A stretch of 46,028 bases of DNA from an uncultured Ruminiclostridium sp. (GTDB lineage Bacteria; Bacillota; Clostridia; Oscillospirales; Ruminococcaceae), in NCBI GenBank assembly GCA_934454635.1, contig CAKSFR010000018.1, forward strand, positions 1-46,028, written 5' to 3'. The notes below the pieces were generated by a model that was not told the DNA's origin, made no database searches, and saw only the letters and a program-made list of their open reading frames with translations. Position numbers and translations under genes: made by a program. Of the stretch, positions 31,206-40,795 are shown in pieces; position 1 is the stretch's first letter, and the number at the start of each line of letters is the position of its first letter.

Positions 31206-34028
31206 ATGACACAAAAGGAACAAAAATGCAAGATCAAGGACGCGGCTAAGGACCTTAACCTTTCCGCGAACGAGATCGTCGAAATGGTAAAAACGCTTAC
31301 CGGCGCGGAAAAGAAGCCCGCAGGAAGCATTACAGAGGGCGAAATAAACCTTATTCTCGAGCAGCTTTCGCAGAAGAATCAGGTAAAGAGCTTTGACGCA
31401 TATTTCGCCGCAGGTGAAAAGAAGGCAGCCGAAAAGGCTGCGCCAAAGGCGGAGGAAAAGCCCGCAAAGACGGAAAAGAAGCCCGCCGAAAAGCCCGCTC
31501 CCAAAGCGGAAGAAAAATCCGAGGAAAAGCCTGCAAAAACCGAGGAAAAGCCTGCAAAAACCGAGGAAAAGCCCGCAAAGACCGAGGAAAAAACTGTTAA
31601 AGCGGAAGAAAAGCCTGTTAAACAGGAGGAAAAGCCCGCTACGACCGCCGAGGATAAGCCGAAAACAGAAGAAAAGCCCGTTCAGAAGCAGGAAAATAAG
31701 CCTCAGGGCGACCGTAAGCCGTTTAACTCCGACCGTCCTCAGGGCGACCGCAAATTCGGCGACAGACCGCAGGGTGAACGCAAGCCGTTCAACTCCGACC
31801 GCCCTCAGGGTGAACGCAGGTTCGGCGACAGACCGCAGGGTGAACGCAAGCCGTTCAACTCCGACCGTCCTCAGGGCGACCGTAAGTTCGGCGACAGACC
31901 GCAGAACGACCGCAGATTCGGCGACCGCCGTCCCGCTGCTCCCGCGCCCGCTCCTAAGCCTGAAATAAAGGTCGATATAAACGCCGTAAAGACAAACGAG
32001 CCGCCAAAGGCAAAGGTAAAGGGCGAGGCTGTTCAGCGCGGTGAGCAGGTCACAAAGCGCGTTGACACCAGAGGCAGCTACGTTGACCTTGATAAATACA
32101 ACGAGCGCTATGAAACTATCGCTCCGCAGGGTCAGGGCAGAGGCAGAGATGAAAGCTTCACCAAAAAGCAGAAGATAAACCAGAAATCGCAGAACAAGCG
32201 TCCTTTCGGAAGCAACAAGAACCGCGAAACGGAAGCGCAGAAGCTCAAGCGCCTTGAGCTTGAACGCGCAAGAAAGCAGCAGCTCAAGGTCATGATACCC
32301 GACGAGATCGTAGTTTCAGACCTTGCCCAGCGCCTTAAAGTAAACGCCGCGGAAGTAATCAAAAAGCTCATGGGTCTGGGCGAAATGTGCACGATAAATC
32401 AGACTATCGACTTCGATACCGCTTCGCTCGTTGCCGAAGAACTCGGCGCAAAGGTTGAAAAGGAAGTTATCGTAACGATCGAGGAACGCCTTTTTGAGGA
32501 AGTCGAAGATACCGACGAAAACCTCCAGCCGCGCCCGCCCGTTGTTGTTGTAATGGGTCACGTTGACCACGGTAAGACCTCGCTGCTCGACCGCATAAGA
32601 AACGCGAACGTAGCAAGCGGAGAAGCAGGCGGAATTACTCAGCACATCGGCGCTTATAAGGTAGTTGCGGGCGGAAAGGACATCACTTTCCTCGACACTC
32701 CCGGACACGAAGCGTTCACGGCAATGCGCGCAAGAGGCGCAAGCATAACGGATATCGCTATCCTCGTTGTTGCAGCCGACGACGGCATCATGCCGCAGAC
32801 GGTCGAAGCTATCAACCACGCAAAGGCTGCGGGAACAAGCATTATCGTCGCTATCAATAAAATGGATAAGGAGGGCGCAAACCCCGACCGTATCAAGCAG
32901 GAGCTTACCGAACACGGACTCGTTATCGAGGAATGGGGCGGCGACATTATCTGCGTGCCCGTATCCGCAAAAACCGGCGAGGGTATCGACAACCTGCTCG
33001 AAATGGTAAACCTTACCGCAGAAGTGCTTGAATTAAAGGCGAATCCCGACCGACTTGCACAGGGCGCGGTAATTGAAGCTAAGCTCGACAAGGGCAGAGG
33101 CCCTGTCGCAACGGTTCTCGTTCAGAAAGGTACGCTCAGAACGGGCGACGTAATTATCGCGGGAACATCTGTCGGCAGAGTCCGCACCATGCGCAATGAC
33201 AAGGGCAGAACCGTAAAGGAAGCGGGTCCGTCCACTCCTGTTGAGATCACCGGTCTTTCCGAGGTTCCCTGCGCGGGCGACACCTTTGCGGTTGTCGAGG
33301 ACGAAAAGCTCGCAAGAGAGCTTGTTGAAAAGCGCAAGTTCGACGCAAAGGAAGAGCAGTTCAAGCTTTATCAGAAGGTAACGCTCGACAACCTCTTCTC
33401 GCATATCGAAGAGGGCGAAATGAAGACCCTTCCGCTTATCGTAAAGGCGGACGTTCAAGGCTCTGTCGAGGCGGTCACACAGTCGCTTGAAAAGCTCTCC
33501 AACGAGGAGGTTCGCGTAAAGGTAATCCACGGCGCGGTAGGCGCAATAAGCGAAAGCGACGTTATGCTCGCGAACGCTTCAAACGCGATAATCATAGGCT
33601 TTAACGTAAGACCGCACCCCGCGGCAGCCGAAAACGCAAAGCGCGACGGCGTTGACATTCGTATGTACCGCATAATTTACGACGCTATCGAAGAAGTTCA
33701 GACCGCTATAAAGGGTATGCTTGCTCCGAAATTCCGCGAAATCGACCTCGCGAGAGTTGAAGTGCGTCAGGTTTATAAAATCACAAACGTCGGCATAGTT
33801 GCGGGCTGTTACGTTCTTTCGGGAAAAGTAGAGCGCAAGTGCAGCGTTCGTATCGTTCGCGACGGAATTATCGTCGGCGACGATAAGATCGCGGGTCTGC
33901 GCCGTTTCAAGGACGACGTAAAGGAAGTTGCGGAGGGCTATGAGTGCGGTATAAGCCTCGAAAAGTTCACCGACATCAAGGAAGGCGACATTTTTGAAGC
34001 CTACGCAGTTGAAGAATACAGGGATTGA
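31206..34028 (+). CDS. infB: translation initiation factor IF-2
   Basis: A 940-residue IF-2, the GTPase that places initiator tRNA on the 30S subunit. An IF2_N helix ([20 protein letters not shown]) is followed by a long disordered linker (about 60-320). The linker is first Lys/Glu/Pro-rich ([14 protein letters not shown]) and then a tandem Arg/Gly repeat ([20 protein letters not shown]). A second IF2_N domain comes next. The G domain has G1 GHVDHGKT (451-458), G3 DTPGHEAF and G4 NKMD. Domains II, III and IV follow, with the fMet-tRNA-binding C-terminus. It is longer than average because of the linker. GGGGGACAT precedes the start. Confidence 0.98.
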   Translation: MTQKEQKCKIKDAAKDLNLSANEIVEMVKTLTGAEKKPAGSITEGEINLILEQLSQKNQVKSFDAYFAAGEKKAAEKAAPKAEEKPAKTEKKPAEKPAPKAEEKSEEKPAKTEEKPAKTEEKPAKTEEKTVKAEEKPVKQEEKPATTAEDKPKTEEKPVQKQENKPQGDRKPFNSDRPQGDRKFGDRPQGERKPFNSDRPQGERRFGDRPQGERKPFNSDRPQGDRKFGDRPQNDRRFGDRRPAAPAPAPKPEIKVDINAVKTNEPPKAKVKGEAVQRGEQVTKRVDTRGSYVDLDKYNERYETIAPQGQGRGRDESFTKKQKINQKSQNKRPFGSNKNRETEAQKLKRLELERARKQQLKVMIPDEIVVSDLAQRLKVNAAEVIKKLMGLGEMCTINQTIDFDTASLVAEELGAKVEKEVIVTIEERLFEEVEDTDENLQPRPPVVVVMGHVDHGKTSLLDRIRNANVASGEAGGITQHIGAYKVVAGGKDITFLDTPGHEAFTAMRARGASITDIAILVVAADDGIMPQTVEAINHAKAAGTSIIVAINKMDKEGANPDRIKQELTEHGLVIEEWGGDIICVPVSAKTGEGIDNLLEMVNLTAEVLELKANPDRLAQGAVIEAKLDKGRGPVATVLVQKGTLRTGDVIIAGTSVGRVRTMRNDKGRTVKEAGPSTPVEITGLSEVPCAGDTFAVVEDEKLARELVEKRKFDAKEEQFKLYQKVTLDNLFSHIEEGEMKTLPLIVKADVQGSVEAVTQSLEKLSNEEVRVKVIHGAVGAISESDVMLANASNAIIIGFNVRPHPAAAENAKRDGVDIRMYRIIYDAIEEVQTAIKGMLAPKFREIDLARVEVRQVYKITNVGIVAGCYVLSGKVERKCSVRIVRDGIIVGDDKIAGLRRFKDDVKEVAEGYECGISLEKFTDIKEGDIFEAYAVEEYRD

Positions 34029-34044
34029 TATACGATCGGGGATC

Positions 34045-34078
34045 CTCTGAAAATCCCGAAATGAGCAGGTTTTCAGAG
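34045..34078 (+). other. intercistronic hairpin between infB and rbfA
   Basis: CTCTGAAAA (34045-34053) pairs perfectly with TTTTCAGAG (34070-34078). An overlapping alternative, GGGAT (34039-34043) with ATCCC (34053-34057), cannot form at the same time. There is no T-run, so it is not a terminator. A processing or stability element is possible. Confidence 0.45.
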
Positions 34079-34105
34079 CTTCCCGTCAGTTAAGGAGGTC
34101 TTGTT

Positions 34106-34489
34106 ATGGCAAATCACAATATAGACAGACTGACCGAAGATGTAAAGCGTGAAATCTCCGTCGCTATGCACGAGATAAAGGACAGCCGCATTGCGGACAA
34201 AATCGTTTCGGTTTCACACGTTGAAATCACGAACGACCTTTCGTACTGCAAGGTGTATGTTTCGGTTCTCGGCAAGGAGAAAAGCACGGACGAAGCCATC
34301 GAATGCCTTAAAGGCGCGGCGGGCTTCTTTAAGCGGAGGATAAACGCGCGGATAAAGCTCAGAAAAATGCCCGAGCTTATATTCCTCGCGGATAACTCTC
34401 TCGATTATTACGAAAAAATAAGCAAAATTATCGACGCCCTCCCGAAATCCGCCGAGGGCGACGAAGAAGCGCAAGAGGACGACGAATGA
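34106..34489 (+). CDS. rbfA: ribosome-binding factor A
   Basis: A 127-residue RbfA, a KH-like protein that helps mature the 17S precursor and 30S subunit. Family features are IDRLTEDVKREISVAMHEIK, VSHVEITNDLSYCKVYVSVLG and the C-terminal RKMPELIFLADNSLDYYEKI. An acidic tail (AEGDEEAQEDDE) closes the protein. TAAGGAGG precedes the ATG, and the stop overlaps the start of nrnA (ATGA). Confidence 0.97.
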   Translation: MANHNIDRLTEDVKREISVAMHEIKDSRIADKIVSVSHVEITNDLSYCKVYVSVLGKEKSTDEAIECLKGAAGFFKRRINARIKLRKMPELIFLADNSLDYYEKISKIIDALPKSAEGDEEAQEDDE

Positions 34490-35436
34490 CATCCGAAAAA
34501 ATTACAATAGAAGCGGCGGCTGAGTTCCTGCTTGAACACGACCGCTACACTATCCTTTCCCATGCCAACCCCGACGGAGATACGGCAGGCTGTGCCTGCG
34601 GACTTTGTATCGCACTGCGCTCGATAGGAAAAAAGGCGAACGTGCGCTGCGCCGAGCCTTTTTCCGAACGCTTCGGGTTTATGACAGCCGCCGTGCCCGA
34701 CGAGGAATTTGAGGAGGAAACCGTTATTTCCGTGGACGTTGCCGACCGCCTGCTTCTGGGCGGATTTGACGAGCGATACGGCGGGCGCGTGGAGCTTGCT
34801 ATCGATCATCATCTTTCGCACGTCTGCTTTGAAAAGCGGCTGCTTAACGAGCCGGACGCCGCAGCCTGCGCGCAGACGGTGTTCAAAGTGATAAGGGCTA
34901 TGGAGATCCCGCTTAACAAGGACATTGCCGCTTGCCTTTATACCGCTATCGCGACCGATTCGGGCTGCTTTAAGTTCTCGTCGGTAACGCCCGAAACTCA
35001 CCGTATCGCCGCGGAGCTTCTTGAATTTGATTTTGGGTTTGCGCAGCTCAACTACGTTCTTTTCGACCTTAAAACGAGGGAGCGCCTTGCCCTCGAAGAG
35101 CGCATATACCGCGAAATGGAGTATTATTTCGACGGAAAATGCGCCGTTGTAACACTTCCGAAAAGCCTGCTCGACAGCGTGGACGTTGAGGACGCAAACG
35201 GGATCTCATCTATCCCACGGCAGGTTCAGGGCGTCGAGGTAGGCGTTGTTTTAAAAGAAAAAAAGGACGGCTGGAAGGCGTCGCTGCGTTCAAACAGCTA
35301 TGCGGACGTTCAGGCTATATGCGGAGCTTTCGGCGGAGGCGGACATATCCGTGCCGCAGGCTGCTCGTTTAAGGGGATAAGCGCCGAGGAAGCAAAAAAG
35401 CAGCTTCTCGCCGAGATCGGAAAGGTGCTTGAATGA
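34486..35436 (+). CDS. nrnA: DHH-family phosphoesterase, NrnA-like
   Basis: A 316-residue DHH/DHHA1 protein. The DHH domain has HANPDGDTAG (metal ligands), VISVDVADR and IDHH-LSHVCF; the DHHA1 domain carries GGGGHIRAAGCSFKG. NrnA degrades nanoRNAs and can dephosphorylate pAp, and in Firmicutes it often sits between rbfA and truB as here. It overlaps both neighbours by four bases, so translation is coupled. Hydrolysis of cyclic-di-AMP breakdown products is a related possibility but is less favoured by the location. Confidence 0.93.
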   Translation: MTSEKITIEAAAEFLLEHDRYTILSHANPDGDTAGCACGLCIALRSIGKKANVRCAEPFSERFGFMTAAVPDEEFEEETVISVDVADRLLLGGFDERYGGRVELAIDHHLSHVCFEKRLLNEPDAAACAQTVFKVIRAMEIPLNKDIAACLYTAIATDSGCFKFSSVTPETHRIAAELLEFDFGFAQLNYVLFDLKTRERLALEERIYREMEYYFDGKCAVVTLPKSLLDSVDVEDANGISSIPRQVQGVEVGVVLKEKKDGWKASLRSNSYADVQAICGAFGGGGHIRAAGCSFKGISAEEAKKQLLAEIGKVLE

Positions 35437-36434
35437 ACGGAATAATCTGTATCTATAAGGAAAAGGGGTATACCTCCTTCGACGTTGTTGCAATCATGCG
35501 TAAGCTATGCGGAACGAAAAAAATCGGGCACGGCGGAACGCTTGACCCTATGGCGGAGGGGGTTCTCCCCATATTTGTGGGAAACGCGACAAAGGCGGTC
35601 GATTTCTGCCCCGATACAAGCAAGGAATACCGCGCGGAAATGCGATTCGGCGTAACAACCGACACGCAGGATATTACGGGAAACGTAATTTCGACCTCCG
35701 ACATACAGGTCGGACGGAATATGCAGTATATCCTTGAACAGCGCTTTAAGGGCGAACAGCTCCAGACCCCGCCAATGTACAGCGCAGTTCAGGTAAACGG
35801 TCAGCGACTCTACGACCTCGCGCGTCAGGGCGTTGAGGTTGAGCGGAAAGCGCGCCCGATAACGATTTTTTCGCTGAAATTTGAGGATTTCGGCGACAAT
35901 AAAGCTACCGCGCTAATCTCCTGCTCAAAGGGAACGTACATTCGCACGCTCATTCACGATATGGGCGTTGAAACGGGCGCAGGCGCGGTTATGACAGCGC
36001 TCACGAGAACGCGTTCGGGCAACTTCGGTCTGCGCGACTGCTATAAGCTGTCGGAGGTGAAAGAGGCGTTCAATTCGGGCGGGACTGCGGCGGTCGAAAA
36101 GCTGCTCATGCCCGTGGATTTCCTGTACAGGGGACTTCCGCGCGCGCTGCTCGACGACGACCAGACAAGGCTTTTCAAAAGCGGCGTAACGCTTGACGCA
36201 AAGCGCGTGGCATTCGAGCGCGAATACGACGGCGCATACCGCATAGTAAGCGACAGCGACGAGCTTCTCGCGATAGGCGAAATAACGGAAAACGGCGACC
36301 TCAAGGCTATTCAGCGGTTTTATGTAAACAACCCCGCGCCGAAGCCCGCCGAAGCTTCTGCGGACAAGCCCGCGCTTCCGGAACAGCCCGACCTGCGCGA
36401 TATTTCTGAATTAAAAGGGGTAATTTTATCTTGA
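35433..36434 (+). CDS. truB: tRNA pseudouridine(55) synthase TruB
   Basis: A 333-residue TruB that makes pseudouridine 55 in the tRNA T loop. The catalytic motif GHGGTLDPMAEGVLP contains the active Asp. KEYRAEMRFGVTTDTQD, TPPMYSAVQVNGQRLYDLAR and SCSKGTYIRTLIHDMG are diagnostic. The C-terminal extension after about residue 300 (NPAPKPAEASADKPALP) is Pro/Ala-rich and probably disordered. It overlaps nrnA and ribF by four bases each. Confidence 0.97.
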   Translation: MNGIICIYKEKGYTSFDVVAIMRKLCGTKKIGHGGTLDPMAEGVLPIFVGNATKAVDFCPDTSKEYRAEMRFGVTTDTQDITGNVISTSDIQVGRNMQYILEQRFKGEQLQTPPMYSAVQVNGQRLYDLARQGVEVERKARPITIFSLKFEDFGDNKATALISCSKGTYIRTLIHDMGVETGAGAVMTALTRTRSGNFGLRDCYKLSEVKEAFNSGGTAAVEKLLMPVDFLYRGLPRALLDDDQTRLFKSGVTLDAKRVAFEREYDGAYRIVSDSDELLAIGEITENGDLKAIQRFYVNNPAPKPAEASADKPALPEQPDLRDISELKGVILS

Positions 36435-37318
36435 CGGACATTACGGAAAAGGTTCTCGGACAGCCCTCGGCGGTCGCGCTCGGCTTTTTCGACGGACTTC
36501 ATCTGGGACATATCGAGGTCGTAAAGCGCACCCTGCTGCGCCCGGGACTTAAATCGGTGATATTTACCTTCAACGAAAAAACGGCGCTCCCTAAGTTTAA
36601 ACAAAGCAAGGGGCGTTGCATAATTACCCACGAGCAGAAAAAACGGCTTCTTGAAAAAATCGGCGTGGACTATATTTTTGCGCCCGATTTCAGCGATATA
36701 AAAAATCTTTCCGCGCGTGAATTTGCCGCGGAGATACTTAAAAAGCGGCTCTGCGCCGAATATGTCGTCTGCGGCTACGATTTCCGCTTCGGGAAGGGCG
36801 GAGAGGGCGACCCCGAAATGCTTAAAGCGCTCTGCCGCGAACTCGGCATGGAATGCGAGATCGTCGAACCCGTGCGCGTTGACGGAGAAATAGTAAGCTC
36901 GACCGAGATACGCAGGCTTATCCGAAACGGCGAGATAACCCGCGCGAACAAACTGCTCGGCTATGAGCTTTCGTACTGCCTGCCTGTTATCCACGGGGCG
37001 AAAATAGGCAGGACTATCGGCTTTCCGACGATAAATCAGAAGATCCCCGATTATATGGTTCAGCCGAAAAACGGCGTATATAAAAGCTGGGCGCTTGCGG
37101 ACGGGAAAACCTACCGCGCGATAACGAATATCGGCGTTAAGCCGACCGTCGGGTACGCGGGAGAAGCGCTTATGGAAACGCATATCATCGGCTTTTCGGG
37201 CGACCTTTACGGAAAGTGCGTTTCGGTTTCGCTGCGCGAATTTCTGCGCGGAGAACAGCGATTCGAAAGCCTCGACGCACTGAAGCGGCAGCTAAACTAC
37301 GACAAATCAATATTCTGA
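36431..37318 (+). CDS. ribF: bifunctional riboflavin kinase / FAD synthetase
   Basis: A 295-residue RibF that converts riboflavin to FMN and FMN to FAD. The N-terminal nucleotidyltransferase domain has GFFDGLHLGH, VVCGYDFRFGKGGEGD and SSTEIRRLI. The C-terminal flavokinase domain has GRTIGFPTIN and a metal- and phosphate-binding segment, then NGVYKSWA. The start is TTG at 36431, overlapping the truB stop, with AAAAGGGG upstream; no ATG is suitably placed. It is the last gene of the nusA-infB unit; I see no clear terminator in the 110 bp before the next operon. Confidence 0.95.
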   Translation: MTDITEKVLGQPSAVALGFFDGLHLGHIEVVKRTLLRPGLKSVIFTFNEKTALPKFKQSKGRCIITHEQKKRLLEKIGVDYIFAPDFSDIKNLSAREFAAEILKKRLCAEYVVCGYDFRFGKGGEGDPEMLKALCRELGMECEIVEPVRVDGEIVSSTEIRRLIRNGEITRANKLLGYELSYCLPVIHGAKIGRTIGFPTINQKIPDYMVQPKNGVYKSWALADGKTYRAITNIGVKPTVGYAGEALMETHIIGFSGDLYGKCVSVSLREFLRGEQRFESLDALKRQLNYDKSIF

Positions 37319-37428
37319 TTACCGATATATTCAGCAGGATAACATACAGTTTTCACTTTTGCGGATTAAAATAAATCTGTTGCAGAAATATTATCGTCTT
37401 TGTACCACGAAAGGAACGGACAAAAGAA

Positions 37429-38424
37429 ATGATAGAAGTAAAAAATCTGACGAAGTGCTATGGCAGCAAAAAAGCGGTCAGCGACATTTCGTTCAAGGCG
37501 GAGGACGGGCAGATCCTCGGCTTTCTCGGACCGAACGGCGCAGGAAAATCGACCACGATGAACATTCTCACGGGTTATCTCTCTTCAACGCAGGGACAGG
37601 CGTTCATCAACGGGGTCGATATTCTCGAAAACCCGATCGAAGCGAAAAAAATGATAGGATATCTCCCCGAGCAGCCGCCGCTGTATTTCGACATGACGGT
37701 TGACGAATATCTCGATTTCGTTTACGGCTTAAAGGGCTGTAGGCTGCCGAAAAAATCGCATCTTAACGAGATCTGCGAGATCGTGAAGATAACCGACGTA
37801 AGAAAACGGCTTATAAAGAACCTCTCAAAGGGTTATAAGCAGAGAGTCGGCTTCGCACAGGCGCTTGTAGGAAACCCGAAGGTGCTGGTTCTCGACGAAC
37901 CTACCGTAGGTCTTGACCCTAAGCAGATAATCGAGATACGCACGCTTATAAAGAGGCTCGGAAAGAACCACACCGTTATCCTCTCGTCGCATATCCTGCC
38001 CGAGGTTCAGGCGGTGTGCGACCGAATCGTCGTTATCAACAAGGGTCGGATCGTTGCCGACGACAACGCGGAAACTCTCGCGAAGAATCTTTCCGCCGAC
38101 CATAAACTGGTTATCCACGCAGAGGGCGGCGACGGTGAAATAAAAAAGCTGCTCGAATCGATTCCGCAGGTTCAGCGCGTTTTCGTGAACCGAAAGGTCG
38201 AAGAAAACGTTTCGGAATATTATCTTGAAGCAAAAGAGGGGTGCGACGTGCGCCGCGAGGTGTTCAGAAAGCTCGCCGCCCGCAATTACCCCATTCTTAT
38301 GATGCGCTCGAACGAGCTTACGCTCGAGGAAGTGTTCTTAAAGCTCACAACGGGCGACGTTTACGGCGGCGCGGAGAAAATCGAAGCAAAGTTCGACCGC
38401 CTCAGTAAGGAGGGGAACATATAA
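37429..38424 (+). CDS. ABC transporter ATP-binding protein, GldA-like
   Basis: A 331-residue ATPase. It has Walker A GPNGAGKST (about 34-42), Q-loop YLPEQPPLYFDM, signature LSKGYKQRV, Walker B VLVLDEPTVGLD and the switch SSHIL. The C-terminal extension (about 220-331) is typical of exporters of the GldA/NatA type. Its genes of action are the next three, spaced tightly (stop and start overlap as TAATG), so this is the motor of a GldA-GldF-GldG-like complex. In Bacteroidetes that complex is tied to gliding; in Clostridia its substrate is not known. Confidence 0.92.
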   Translation: MIEVKNLTKCYGSKKAVSDISFKAEDGQILGFLGPNGAGKSTTMNILTGYLSSTQGQAFINGVDILENPIEAKKMIGYLPEQPPLYFDMTVDEYLDFVYGLKGCRLPKKSHLNEICEIVKITDVRKRLIKNLSKGYKQRVGFAQALVGNPKVLVLDEPTVGLDPKQIIEIRTLIKRLGKNHTVILSSHILPEVQAVCDRIVVINKGRIVADDNAETLAKNLSADHKLVIHAEGGDGEIKKLLESIPQVQRVFVNRKVEENVSEYYLEAKEGCDVRREVFRKLAARNYPILMMRSNELTLEEVFLKLTTGDVYGGAEKIEAKFDRLSKEGNI

Positions 38425-39128
38425 TGCTTGCTGTACTCAAACGCGAATTTGCGGGATATTTTAAAGCCCCTATAGGCTATGTATTTATCGCCGCTTCGTT
38501 CCTTTTTTCGGGAATATTCTTCTGGGCGTTCTCGCTCAGCATCGGAAGCGCCGATATTTCGAGCGTTTTCCTCGGAATGTTCTACGTTTACATGATCTTT
38601 GTGCCGCTGCTTACGATGCGCCTGCTCGCGGACGACGCGCGGCAGAAAACCGACCAGCTTCTGCTGACCTCGCCGGTAAGCCTTTTCGGGCTTGTTTTCG
38701 GGAAATTCCTTTCGGCGTATCTCGTTTTCCTGCTCGGCGACCTTATCATGCTTATCTACGGCGTTGTTATGAGCGTTTTTGTTGAAGTGAACTGGGCGAT
38801 GATACTCGGGAACTTCGCTGCGCTCGCGCTTATCGGCGCAGTTTTCGTTTCGGTCGGGCTGTTTATCTCGAGCCTTACCGAAAGCCAGATGATAGCCGCG
38901 ATAGGCTCCTTCGGCGCAAACCTGCTGCTCGTCCTGATAAATACGATAGCCTCCGTTATCCCGATAAAGGGCGTTTCGGACGTTATCCTTTCTCTTTCGA
39001 TTTTCGACCGCTACTATGAATTTACGACCGGCATTTTCAGCCTCGGAAACCTGCTCTTTTTCCTGAGCGTTACGGTTATTTTCCTGTTTCTTACAGTCCG
39101 TGTGCTTGAAAAGCGCAGATGGGCATAA
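38424..39128 (+). CDS. ABC transporter permease, GldF-like
   Basis: A 234-residue protein with six membrane helices. The opening MLAVLKREFAGYFKAPIGYV and the loop MRLLADDARQKTDQLLLTSPVSLF are typical of ABC-2/GldF permeases. It overlaps the ATPase gene by one base, and the next start lies 11 bp beyond its stop. It is the membrane channel of the four-gene system. Confidence 0.9.
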   Translation: MLAVLKREFAGYFKAPIGYVFIAASFLFSGIFFWAFSLSIGSADISSVFLGMFYVYMIFVPLLTMRLLADDARQKTDQLLLTSPVSLFGLVFGKFLSAYLVFLLGDLIMLIYGVVMSVFVEVNWAMILGNFAALALIGAVFVSVGLFISSLTESQMIAAIGSFGANLLLVLINTIASVIPIKGVSDVILSLSIFDRYYEFTTGIFSLGNLLFFLSVTVIFLFLTVRVLEKRRWA

Positions 39129-39139
39129 GGAGGAGCAAA

Positions 39140-40780
39140 ATGGAAGAAGAACAGAAGAATATCCCTCAGCCCGAGGAAGCTAAGGCTGAGGAAGCGCAGA
39201 GGGCTGACGCAAAAACGGCGCAGCCTGAACAAAAAAAAGAAAAAAAGGTCAGAAATCCTTTTAAGAATAAGAAGTTCAAGTACGGCTCGCTCTCCGTCGT
39301 TTTTACGGTCATTTTCGTTGCGGCGATCGTGCTTGTGAACGTTATCTTTAACCTGCTGCTCGACCGCTTCGACGTTAAGGCGGACCTTACCGACGGCGGT
39401 ATCTATTCGCTCGGCGAGGAGCTGTCCGAATTTGCGAAAAATTCCGACAGCACGGTAAATTTCTACTTCACCTCCACCGAGGAAAGCCTTACGGGCGCAG
39501 GCTCGGTCTATAAGCAGACCGTTGAATTTGTGAAAAATCTCACAAATCTCAATAAAAAATATTCCGTTCAGTATATCGACCTGCTCACCAACCCGTCTTT
39601 CAGCGAAAAATACAGCGCAAATTCCGAGGGCGGGCTTGTTGTCGAGTGCGAAGAAACCGGCAGATACAAGACCTTTGACATAGGCTCGGATTTCCTGCGC
39701 TATGTGCTTCAGGACGGTAACAGCTATGACGCTTCGACCGCGCAGATGATGGTGATGTACGGCTATCAGGTCACCGATCAGACAAGTATCGCCGAGCAGG
39801 AGCTGCTTTCCGCGATAATGTCCGTAACAAAGGTAAACCCGATAAAGGTAGCCTTTGCAACAGGCTTCGGCGAAACCGCCAATACCGCGCTCGTCAGCCT
39901 GCTTGAAAAGAACGCGTATATCGTAGATACTCTCGACGTTGACACTGCGGCGGAAATTCCCTCAGAATATGAAATTCTCGTTATAAACGGTCCGACAATG
40001 GATTACAGCGACGAGGTTCTCGATAAAATCGACGCATGGCTCAGCAACGGCGGACTTTTCGGCAAAAATCTGATGTATTTCGCTTCGGTAAACAACCCGA
40101 CCTCTACGCCGAAAATCAACGCGTTCCTCAGCGAATGGGGAATTTCCGTGGACGAGGGCTATTCTCTCCAGCTTGACGGAAACTATGCGTATTCCGTTCA
40201 GGGTATGGGAACGCCGTTCTATCAGCGCGCGGAGCTTATCTCGGACACCGATTTCTACAAGGCTGCGCAGATAGGCGCGAACACCTCGTTCCGCGTAAAC
40301 GGCTTCCGCCCCGTAAGAATGCTCTGGGAGGAAAACTCTAACTATGCAAACACCGCGCTTATCCGCTCATACGGCGAAAACAGCGTTATAATGCCGTTTG
40401 ACGCAACGAGCGAAACATGGAGCGAGGACACCGCAGAACGCGGACAGTTCAACGTTCTTGTCGAGGCGTCAAAGGTGCGCTTCGAAGGCACTGAAGCGAC
40501 ATACAGCCGCGTTATCGTCGGAGGAAGCGAGCTGCTTTTCGACGAATATTTCATCACGGCTACCAACTACAATAACGGCGACGCAGCTATCGCGCTGTTC
40601 AACGCGGTAAGCGGAAACACCGACCAGTCGGTCACCATAACTCCCAAGAGCTTCACCGCAACGACCTATGAAATAGATAAGTCGCAGCAGTTCGGAATAG
40701 GCATAACCTTTGCGGTAATTATTCCGGCAGTGATAATCGTTGTCGGTATCGTTATCTGGGTGCGCAGACGTCACCTTTAA
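39140..40780 (+). CDS. GldG-like ABC-associated protein
   Basis: A 546-residue protein. A charged cytoplasmic N-terminus (EEEQKNIPQPEEAKAEEAQ) precedes one membrane helix (VVFTVIFVAAIVLVNVIF, about 45-65). A large extracellular domain of the GldG/PF09822 type follows (ADLTDGGIYSLGEELSEFA, YEILVINGPTMDYSDEVLDK), with a C-terminal helix (GITFAVIIPAVIIVVGIVIW). The start at 39140 is chosen because AAGGAGGAG precedes it; an ATG at 39119 lies inside the permease gene. The extracellular part probably handles the substrate or a partner, by inference. Confidence 0.88.
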   Translation: MEEEQKNIPQPEEAKAEEAQRADAKTAQPEQKKEKKVRNPFKNKKFKYGSLSVVFTVIFVAAIVLVNVIFNLLLDRFDVKADLTDGGIYSLGEELSEFAKNSDSTVNFYFTSTEESLTGAGSVYKQTVEFVKNLTNLNKKYSVQYIDLLTNPSFSEKYSANSEGGLVVECEETGRYKTFDIGSDFLRYVLQDGNSYDASTAQMMVMYGYQVTDQTSIAEQELLSAIMSVTKVNPIKVAFATGFGETANTALVSLLEKNAYIVDTLDVDTAAEIPSEYEILVINGPTMDYSDEVLDKIDAWLSNGGLFGKNLMYFASVNNPTSTPKINAFLSEWGISVDEGYSLQLDGNYAYSVQGMGTPFYQRAELISDTDFYKAAQIGANTSFRVNGFRPVRMLWEENSNYANTALIRSYGENSVIMPFDATSETWSEDTAERGQFNVLVEASKVRFEGTEATYSRVIVGGSELLFDEYFITATNYNNGDAAIALFNAVSGNTDQSVTITPKSFTATTYEIDKSQQFGIGITFAVIIPAVIIVVGIVIWVRRRHL

Positions 40781-40795
40781 TACTGAGGTATAATA

